A DNA stretch of 17,100 bases from CAYLNH01 sp964384625 (GTDB taxonomy: Bacteria > Verrucomicrobiota > Lentisphaeria > JABSQK01), in the NCBI GenBank assembly GCA_964384625.1, contig CAYLNH010000150.1, forward strand, positions 1-17,100, read 5' to 3'. Position 1 is the stretch's first letter, and every line of letters begins with the position of its first letter. Shown in pieces: positions 5,622-11,661 of this stretch. The translations under genes were made by a program, and so were the position numbers. The notes under the pieces were generated by a model. It ran no database searches and was not told the origin of the DNA. It saw only the letters and a list, made by a program, of their open reading frames with translations.

Positions 5622-6482
5622 ATGTCCGTCAAAGCCTTGTTGATCAACAGCGGTGATGGTGCTCGCCTCCGGGCCGTGGCTGACCGGGTGCAAACCGCCG
5701 GCGGCGAATGTCGGACTGTGGCGCTCGATGCGATCACCGAAGAGTTGACGGCTGGTGTAACAGCGGCCATGCTGTTGCTGGGAGAGGATGTGGAGGCGGC
5801 GGGGACGATTCGGCGGGTGCGAAGTTTTCTGAGTACGAAGGCGCCGTTGATGGTGATCGGTTCGGCCAGTGCCGAACACCGGCGGGAGTGTCTGGGCGCC
5901 GGGGCGAATCTATCGTATGGCGCGGACCTGACGGAGGCGGCGATGGCGTTGGAGTTTCAGGCGATGCTCGATGTCTGTCGACTGGGTCTTGAACCCTATG
6001 ACATCGAACTGCTGCAGCCGTTCGTCGCCGCCATCATGGAAGCCGCCAGGACCATGGCCGGCGTCCCCGCCGAGTTGACGGGGATTACCCACAAGAAAGA
6101 CTACCGGATGCCGGGCGATGTTTCCGGCCTGGTGACGCTGGTGGGCGTGACCGAACGGCTGATGGCGATCACGCTGCCGCTGGCGACGGCCAAAGCGTTG
6201 ACGTCGCGCGTGTTGAGGACGGTTTCCGACGACTCCGGCTTTGAGATGACGTTTGACTGTGTCGGCGAAATGGCCAGCATCGTTGCCGGCCAGGTGAAAG
6301 GCCGTTTTGTGCACACGCACTTCGAATCAGAGATTTCGACTCCGTCGGTTGTTTTTGGGCAGAACCACGAAATTCACTACCGCTCCGACCTACCTGCCTA
6401 TACTGTGGAGTTCAGCAGTGAGATTGGCGCGATCGCTTTGCAGCTTTGTGTACGCGACAGGGAGAGGGAGGACCCCAAGTAA
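5622..6482 (+). CDS. CheX/CheC-like protein with degenerate receiver domain
   Basis: The C-terminal half (about residues 130-280) has the CheX/CheC-type fold pattern: 'LQPFVAAIMEAARTMAGV', 'GDVSGLVTLVGVTERLMAITLP', the helix 'FDCVGEMASIVAGQVKG' and 'STPSVVFGQNHEIHY'. CheX family members dephosphorylate CheY-P using a Glu and an Asn in an ExxN motif. Here the motif is E216-M-A-S219, so the Asn is replaced by Ser and activity may be lost or altered. The N-terminal 115 residues look like a receiver-type alpha/beta domain ('VKALLINSG', 'AAMLLLGED', 'APLMVIGS', 'GANLSYGAD') without the acidic pocket, the phosphorylatable Asp or the conserved Lys. AAAGGA lies 4 bases before the start. It is the first gene of the operon, 11 bases ahead of a CheY-like gene, its natural substrate or partner. 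It should be cytoplasmic. Confidence 0.8.
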   Translation: MSVKALLINSGDGARLRAVADRVQTAGGECRTVALDAITEELTAGVTAAMLLLGEDVEAAGTIRRVRSFLSTKAPLMVIGSASAEHRRECLGAGANLSYGADLTEAAMALEFQAMLDVCRLGLEPYDIELLQPFVAAIMEAARTMAGVPAELTGITHKKDYRMPGDVSGLVTLVGVTERLMAITLPLATAKALTSRVLRTVSDDSGFEMTFDCVGEMASIVAGQVKGRFVHTHFESEISTPSVVFGQNHEIHYRSDLPAYTVEFSSEIGAIALQLCVRDREREDPK

Positions 6483-6493
6483 GGAGCATGAAT

Positions 6494-7012
6494 ATGCGAG
6501 TCCTGTTGTCCGATGATTCAAAAACGATCCGGCTGATTCTGCGGAATCTGCTGTGGGAGTTGGGCCTGCAGGATGTCGACGAGGCATCCAACGGCCGGGA
6601 AGCGCTTGCCGCGCTGAACGAAAAACAGTATGACCTGATCCTGTTGGATATCCACATGCCCGAGGTCGACGGCCTGGGCGTCCTGGAAGCGCTGAAGTCC
6701 GCCCCCGACTCGGCCTATGCCGACGTGCCGGTGGTGATCATCTCGTCCGACACCGACTACCGGCAGATCGAGAAGGCCCGGGATCTGGGCGCCTACGGCT
6801 ACATCAAGAAGCCGTTCAAGAAGGAAGGCCTGGAAGCCGCCATCAATGCGGCGCGGCAGGCGATGACCGGCGCCAGCGGCGGCGGGGCGGTGGCCGATAC
6901 TCCCGCGGGCGCTGCTGATCCATGTGCCGAGACCATGCCGCCGAACGCTGCCGACGGCAACGGCAACGGCAGTGTGCTCTCCCGTATGCCGCGCTTGCGG
7001 CGTTCTTACTGA
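6494..7012 (+). CDS. CheY-like response regulator receiver with low-complexity tail
   Basis: This 172-residue protein has a complete receiver domain (about 1-122): acid pair D7-D8, phospho-acceptor D52 in 'LILLDIHMPEVDG', switch Ser in 'VVIISSD' (81-86) and K106 in 'YIKKPF'. All residues needed for phosphorylation are present. The tail (about 123-172) is Gly/Ala/Asn-rich and ends in a basic stretch, 'RMPRLRRSY'; it has no DNA-binding or enzymatic output domain, so it should act through protein contacts like CheY. Two starts are possible, ATG 6488 and ATG 6494. AAGGAG (6481-6486) is 1 base from the first and 7 from the second, so I chose 6494. The ribosome binding site overlaps the stop codon of the CheX-like gene. 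No cognate histidine kinase is encoded in the window. Confidence 0.92.
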   Translation: MRVLLSDDSKTIRLILRNLLWELGLQDVDEASNGREALAALNEKQYDLILLDIHMPEVDGLGVLEALKSAPDSAYADVPVVIISSDTDYRQIEKARDLGAYGYIKKPFKKEGLEAAINAARQAMTGASGGGAVADTPAGAADPCAETMPPNAADGNGNGSVLSRMPRLRRSY

Positions 7013-7032
7013 AACCGATCCGGGGTACCCCC

Positions 7033-7680
7033 ATGGCAGACCCGATGCCGAAAATCGCCGACGCTGACCAGCTCGTGCTGAAACTGCTCTCGGCGTCCCC
7101 CGAACTGGATGCCCAGACGATCTCGTCGCTGGTTGCCTGGTGGCATCGGGAAACGCGGTGTGAGCAACGGCTGCTTGCCTTTCTCTGTGGCAAGGGTGTC
7201 CTGACAACCCAGGCGAAATGGGTTGTCGCATCGATCCAGCGGGGGCACCTGAACGTCGCGAATGTGCGGGTGTTCATCACCGCGCAGGGGCTGCAGACGC
7301 TGCTGGCCGAGTTGGGCGCAAACCGGGCCGGCGGCGGCCGCAAATCACAGATCATCGTCCGCGAGTCAACCGCCGACAAGCCGGGGCCCAACAGCACAGC
7401 CGTCGATCGCCAGGCATTCTGGGACGGCTTCCCCCGGGGCGACTTCATCTCGTTCGGCGACGGACCCGCCGCAGCGCCGGCCGGGCCGCCGGCGACCGAA
7501 ACGTCGGAATGGCGTGAGAACGGAAATTTCCAGACCGGCGAGTTTATCAGCTTCGACGGCAAACCGGGCGGGCGGTTGGAACAAGCTGGAAAGGTCGCGG
7601 AATCAACCGAAACCACGAAGGAAGAAGAACGGCAGGATTGGCGTGAATCCCAATCCGGGGACTTCATCGCATTTGATTAG
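7033..7680 (+). CDS. Helical adaptor-like protein with three C-terminal GDFISF-type repeats
   Basis: No known family is recognised. Residues about 10-75 form an all-helical domain ('VAWW' at 34-37, 'LLAFL' at 47-51, 'GHL' at 71-73) that also forms the N-terminus of the kinase encoded next. The C-terminal half is Pro/Gly/Glu-rich and disordered-looking, but carries three copies of an aromatic-acidic peptide: 'GDFISF' (136-141), 'GEFISFD' (169-175) and 'GDFIAFD' (209-215, the very end). Each is preceded by a Trp 6-9 residues upstream (W130, W160, W203). There is no signal peptide or membrane segment. The start ATG 7033 is 20 bases after the receiver gene and has no strong ribosome binding site; ATG 7045 is an alternative. 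Position and shared domain suggest that it docks to, or is a substrate of, the kinase (inference). Confidence 0.75.
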   Translation: MADPMPKIADADQLVLKLLSASPELDAQTISSLVAWWHRETRCEQRLLAFLCGKGVLTTQAKWVVASIQRGHLNVANVRVFITAQGLQTLLAELGANRAGGGRKSQIIVRESTADKPGPNSTAVDRQAFWDGFPRGDFISFGDGPAAAPAGPPATETSEWRENGNFQTGEFISFDGKPGGRLEQAGKVAESTETTKEEERQDWRESQSGDFIAFD

Positions 7681-7691
7681 GGCGACAGACG

Positions 7692-9023
7692 ATGGGAACA
7701 GGCCAGACAGGCGGACGATCGAGTAAATACTCCGACGAGACGATTTGCGCCGAAGATATCTGGGTGCTGAACAAGCTCTGCCAGAGTCGCGGAATTTCGG
7801 AACAGCTCATGGATGACGTCGTCGTCTGGTGGCAGAGCGAAGGCAAAGATCAGACGCTGCTGGTCTTCCTCGCCATGCGCCGGGTGATCCCGCTTGATGT
7901 CGCGCAAGTCCTGGGCGAGGCCGCCGAAGGCACGCTCAGCCCCAGTCAACTGCCGCCGTGTTTCACGCCGGAACGGATCACCGCCCTGAAACGACAGGTT
8001 GCCGACTTCCAGCAGCGCCTCGACAGCACCCGGACCATCCACGAACCCGGCCGCCGGAGCCCGGCGTCAACGCGGCGGCATCGCACGGTCGGCGGCGTCA
8101 ACCGGCGCCTGCAGGTCGGCGATACGCTCGGCAAATGCCTGCTTACTCATATGCTCGGGCGCGGCGCCACTTGCTCCGTCTTCGCCGCATTGCATCAGTC
8201 GCTGAATATCACCGTCGCCGTCAAAGTGTTCGATACCCGCAGGAAGAATGTCGCCCAAATGGATTTCGACGTCTTCCGCGAAGAAGCCCAGACCGTGGCC
8301 CGCCTGAATCATCCGAACATCGTCCGGGTCCTGGATTTCGAGGAAGGGGACATCCCGTATCTCATCCTCGAATACGTCGACGGCATGTCTTTGCTGGAAC
8401 TGATCGGGCGGTCCGGAACAATCGACCCCGACCAGACGCTGCATATCGCCAAACACACCGTTAAGGCCCTCCAATACGCTCACAATAACGGCGTCATCCA
8501 CCGCGATATCAAACCGGCCAACATCCTTATCGATAAAGCCGGCGAGGTGAAACTCACCGATCTCGGACTCGCCGCCGTGACCGGGATCATCAAGCAGATG
8601 CAGCATGAAGGCAAGCAGGTCCTTTGCGGGACCCCGGCCTATATCGCCCCCGAAGTCGCCCTCGATGCCTCCGCCGGCGATCACCGCTCCGACATCTACT
8701 CCCTCGGCGCCACCCTCTATCATATGGTCACCGGACAGTACCCCTACAAGGCCCAGTCCGTCGAAATGATGATCCTCAAACACGTGCGCACCGCCTTGAC
8801 CCCGCCGCACCAGGTGCGGCCCGGCATCGGCGACAACGTGTCGGACCTCGTCTGTGCGATGATGCATAAGTCGCCTGAGGCCCGCTTCCAGAACATGCAG
8901 CAGGTGTTGGAGGCCATCGAACGCGTGCGCCAAAAACCGGTGTCCAGCCCCACCAGTTCCACCATCACCACCCGCATCAAAACCAAACTCGTCCGCATGC
9001 TGCTCCGCGACGAGAACCAGTAA
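7692..9023 (+). CDS. Hanks-type Ser/Thr protein kinase with shared N-terminal helical domain
   Basis: The 443-residue product has an N-terminal helical domain (about 20-83, with W46-W47 and 'LLVFL' at 56-60) homologous to that of the preceding gene, a linker (84-140) and a full kinase domain (about 141-415). Kinase motifs: glycine loop 'LGRGATCSVF' (155-164), catalytic-lobe K178 in 'VAVK', E198 in helix C, 'HRDIKPANIL' (270-279; D272 catalytic, N277), 'DLG' (290-292, replacing DFG) and 'GTPAYIAPE' (313-321). All key residues are present, so it should be an active RD-type kinase. The C-terminal tail (416-443) is Ser/Thr- then Lys/Arg-rich, with no transmembrane segment or PASTA domains; the kinase is therefore soluble, unlike PknB. 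It starts 11 bases after the adaptor stop, with only a weak ribosome binding site. It ends the signalling operon. Confidence 0.93.
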   Translation: MGTGQTGGRSSKYSDETICAEDIWVLNKLCQSRGISEQLMDDVVVWWQSEGKDQTLLVFLAMRRVIPLDVAQVLGEAAEGTLSPSQLPPCFTPERITALKRQVADFQQRLDSTRTIHEPGRRSPASTRRHRTVGGVNRRLQVGDTLGKCLLTHMLGRGATCSVFAALHQSLNITVAVKVFDTRRKNVAQMDFDVFREEAQTVARLNHPNIVRVLDFEEGDIPYLILEYVDGMSLLELIGRSGTIDPDQTLHIAKHTVKALQYAHNNGVIHRDIKPANILIDKAGEVKLTDLGLAAVTGIIKQMQHEGKQVLCGTPAYIAPEVALDASAGDHRSDIYSLGATLYHMVTGQYPYKAQSVEMMILKHVRTALTPPHQVRPGIGDNVSDLVCAMMHKSPEARFQNMQQVLEAIERVRQKPVSSPTSSTITTRIKTKLVRMLLRDENQ

Positions 9024-9313
9024 GAGCCGGCGCCGCAGGCAGCCGGTCTGTTGCCGGGAGCGGTCTGGCGCCGCCGCAAGCCAGAAACGAAGACCGCCGA
9101 TCCTCCCTCCGCGGGACCCTACCGTCCCGGCTTCCCCGCCGAACAGCATTCCGCCACGAAATCACGAGCACGAAGTCCCGGGGACGGCGCAACCAACCTT
9201 TTTGCGCCAGCGGCAGGCGGATTCCGCGCCGGTGCTGTTGCTCCCGGACGCCGAGACCCGGTTTTCGCCGGGCCCGCAGAAATGATCGCTGCCGTCGGGA
9301 ACTTCTGCCTGTT
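9024..9313. other. Intergenic region after the kinase, no gene seen
   Basis: No credible coding sequence is seen. Small GC-rich stems occur, such as CGGGAC/GTCCCG (9112-9117/9124-9129) and GGCGCAA/TTGCGCC (9186-9192/9202-9208), but neither is followed by a T-tract, so I cannot name a terminator for the kinase operon. The base composition turns AT-rich only near 9310, at the promoter of the next operon. Confidence 0.4.
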
Positions 9314-9343
9314 TTTAGACATCTAAAGACTAAGTTGTTAAAT
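9314..9343 (+). promoter_or_regulatory. Candidate promoter and operator of the GntR/LacI-like operon
   Basis: An AT-rich block holds a 14-bp palindrome, TTTAGA-CA-TCTAAA (9314-9327), which overlaps a -35-like TAGACA (9316-9321). A -10-like TTAAAT (9338-9343) follows after 16 bp. The layout, with the palindrome over the -35 box just upstream of a GntR-type gene, fits autorepression. This is inference from position and symmetry. Confidence 0.4.
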
Positions 9344-9359
9344 AAGCTGATGCCGGCAG

Positions 9360-10439
9360 ATGAATATGGCTGAGTTCGAGCTCAAACGAGTCCCGCTGCA
9401 TAAACAGATCTCCGATCAGCTGCGCCGGGAGATCCTCGCGGATTGCCAGGTCGGCGAACGCTTCGGTTCGCAGAACGAGTTGTCCAGGCGTTTCGGCGTC
9501 AGCACCTTGACCGTGCGCGAGGCGGTCAATGCGTTGGTGCAGGAGGGCCTGTTGGAGCGTCGCCGCGGTTCCGGTACCTACGTTCTGGATACCAGCGCCG
9601 GCAAGGCCATCGCGATTCTGGTGGAACTGGACATCACCGAGGGCACGGCCTCACATTTCTACCTGGGCATCGTCCGCAGCCTGGAGGAGTACTTCAGTCA
9701 GCGCGGGCATGTGGCCCGGACGTATATCGGTCACGCCGAAGCGATGCAGCCGGAGCATGTCGAACTGCCGACCAGCAAGGCGTTCTGGGACGATTACGAA
9801 CGCGACCAGATCGCGGGCGTGGTTCATGTCGGCTACTATCCGACGCCCCGATTCACGAGCCTGATGGACGCGAAGAACATCCCGCAGGCGACGCGGTTGG
9901 AGAGCGTCTATCTGATCGACTACAAGCTGATCGCCAAAGCCGCTGCCGAAGCGATCGTTGCTGCCGGCGCCCGCCGCATCGCCCTGATTCAGCACGCTTC
10001 GCATGAGCAGTCGATCGCGACTGTGCTTGCCCGGCATGGTCTGGAGTTGAACGCCGACTGGGTCGGACAGGTCAGCGGCGGCGGGCAGTTCGAGACGGCG
10101 ACGGCGGCCTTCCGCCACATCTGGCAGGCCGGGCCTGTGCGACCCGACGGCCTGATCGTCATGGACGACGTCCTGTATCGCGGGCTGGCGCCCATGCTGC
10201 TCGCCAACGGCATCCGGGTACCGCAGGACCTGGCGGTGGTGTCGCACGCGAACCGCGGCGACCCGCAGCCGCTGATCCCCGAACCGATCCGCATCGAGAT
10301 CGATCCGGAGGAGTGCGGGGTTGTGCTCGGCCGGAATATGATTCGCCGGCTGAGCGAGCCGCAGGCAGATTTGATTGACATGCCGGTGCCGGTCGACATC
10401 GTCCAGCCGGCAGTCTTGCCCGATGAACTGCTGCTGTAG
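9360..10439 (+). CDS. GntR-type winged-helix regulator with LacI/PBP-like sensor domain
   Basis: This is a 359-residue transcription factor. Residues about 8-76 are a GntR winged helix ('LHKQISDQLRREIL', then 'SQNELSRRFGVSTLTVREAV' and 'GLLERRRGSGTYV'). Residues about 84-355 are a periplasmic-binding-protein-like sensor of the LacI/AraR type ('AIAILVELD', 'FYLGIVRSLEEYFSQRGH', 'GARRIALIQHAS', 'PDGLIVMDDVLYRGL', 'RVPQDLAVVSHAN'). This architecture, as in AraR of Bacillus, binds DNA in the absence of a sugar ligand and releases it when the ligand binds. The gene sits first in an operon with an SGNH lipoprotein and a LamG/putative glycoside hydrolase, so a carbohydrate effector is likely. The start is ATG 9360 or ATG 9366; neither has a strong ribosome binding site. 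Confidence 0.93.
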   Translation: MNMAEFELKRVPLHKQISDQLRREILADCQVGERFGSQNELSRRFGVSTLTVREAVNALVQEGLLERRRGSGTYVLDTSAGKAIAILVELDITEGTASHFYLGIVRSLEEYFSQRGHVARTYIGHAEAMQPEHVELPTSKAFWDDYERDQIAGVVHVGYYPTPRFTSLMDAKNIPQATRLESVYLIDYKLIAKAAAEAIVAAGARRIALIQHASHEQSIATVLARHGLELNADWVGQVSGGGQFETATAAFRHIWQAGPVRPDGLIVMDDVLYRGLAPMLLANGIRVPQDLAVVSHANRGDPQPLIPEPIRIEIDPEECGVVLGRNMIRRLSEPQADLIDMPVPVDIVQPAVLPDELLL

Positions 10440-10461
10440 GAAAGAGGAGGCACAAGCCGCT

Positions 10462-11661
10462 GTGCATACCGTCAGGACATTGATATCTGTTGCCGCGCTT
10501 CTGCTGGCCGTTGGCTGCACCAAACGACCGGTCGTCGCACAACATGTCGTTTTCGCCGATGATTTTGCCGGGGACCCGCTTCGTCATGGCTGGTACTGGC
10601 AGGGGGCGAAATGGGAGCGCCGCGGCGGCAAGGTCGGCAAGGCGGCGTGGGTCGGCAAACAGGCGATTCGGGTCGACTATGGTCTCTGGCGGGGGCCGAA
10701 GTTCATCGCCGCACCGGAGCAGCTCTACCAACTCAGCTATCGGTCGAAGGCCGCGCACAAAGGCTATTGGGCCGTGTTGTCCTACGACGAGAACGGCAAA
10801 GAGATTCCGGCTTCGCCGTACTCAAGTGTGCCGCGGACGACAACCTGGCAGTCGTTCGAAACAACCGTCCTGATTCCCGATAACGCCGTCTTCAGCCGCC
10901 TCCTGCTCTGGCCGCAGAAGACCCCGGTCTACGTGGACGACATCCTCCTGCGCCGAACGAACAGGGCGGACGCCTTGACCCTGGCGGACCGCTGCTGCGC
11001 CTCGTTGCCGCCCCTGACCTACGTGCCGCCGCCAAATCGCTGGCGGAATCTGCCGCGGACCCGACGCCTTCTCGGGCAGGGCGGTGAGTTGACGCTGATG
11101 GTCATCGGCGACAGCGTCGCCAACGACCTGGCGCACTCCAATTTTCACCTCCTGATGGAACGCTTGTTTCCGGGGACCCGGATCCGGTTCCTTAACAAAG
11201 TCGGCAGCGGCGCCCGTCCGAAGGACTACCTGAAAGGTTCGCTGCTCCAGGACCTCCTTGACCGCTACGAGCCGGACCTGGTGCTGTTCGGCGGTATGAG
11301 CACGCGGGCCAAGGACATCCCCGATCTCCGGCGAGTGGCGAAGCGGATTCGGGCCGGGGGCAAGACCGAGTTTCTGGCGTTTACCGATACCATGCTGGTG
11401 CGGCGCTACTGGGAAAACTTCGAGACGGCCCGCGTCCCCCGGCTGGCCTACCGCCGGGCCCTGGCCAAGGCCGGGGCCGAAGACGGTTTTGCCGTGTTCG
11501 ATATCGGTACCGCCTGGGAGGAATACCTGCAGAACTGCGGGAAAGAGATCGAGTTCTTCCGGCGCGACAACCATCATGCCAATGAATACGGCAAGCAGAT
11601 CTACGGCCGTTTGATCAGCGCCTTTCTGGCGGCCGAACACACGACAAAAGGAAGCAGATAG
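10462..11661 (+). CDS. Lipoprotein with carbohydrate-binding-like domain and SGNH hydrolase domain
   Basis: The 399-residue product starts at GTG 10462 (AGGAGG at 10445-10450, spacing 11) with a lipoprotein signal: R5, a hydrophobic core and lipobox AVGC, Cys19. Residues about 28-165 look like a beta-sandwich carbohydrate-binding module ('HVVFADDFAGDPL', 'QLYQLSYRSKA', 'FSRLLLWPQKTPVYVDDILL'). Residues about 208-390 form an SGNH/GDSL hydrolase: 'VIGDSVAND' with nucleophile S218, the block II Gly in 'KVGSGARP' (248), and the C-terminal D369-N-H-H372. Block III reads 'LFGGMST' (276-281) where GxND is usual, so the oxyanion-hole Asn is missing. Such enzymes typically remove acetyl groups from polysaccharides, here at the cell envelope. 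It lies 22 bases after the regulator and directly abuts the next gene. Confidence 0.85.
   Translation: MHTVRTLISVAALLLAVGCTKRPVVAQHVVFADDFAGDPLRHGWYWQGAKWERRGGKVGKAAWVGKQAIRVDYGLWRGPKFIAAPEQLYQLSYRSKAAHKGYWAVLSYDENGKEIPASPYSSVPRTTTWQSFETTVLIPDNAVFSRLLLWPQKTPVYVDDILLRRTNRADALTLADRCCASLPPLTYVPPPNRWRNLPRTRRLLGQGGELTLMVIGDSVANDLAHSNFHLLMERLFPGTRIRFLNKVGSGARPKDYLKGSLLQDLLDRYEPDLVLFGGMSTRAKDIPDLRRVAKRIRAGGKTEFLAFTDTMLVRRYWENFETARVPRLAYRRALAKAGAEDGFAVFDIGTAWEEYLQNCGKEIEFFRRDNHHANEYGKQIYGRLISAFLAAEHTTKGSR

Noticed and set aside
8067..9149. 360-codon open frame on the minus strand
   Set aside because: Antisense to the kinase gene; no motifs, and the sense strand carries all kinase signatures.
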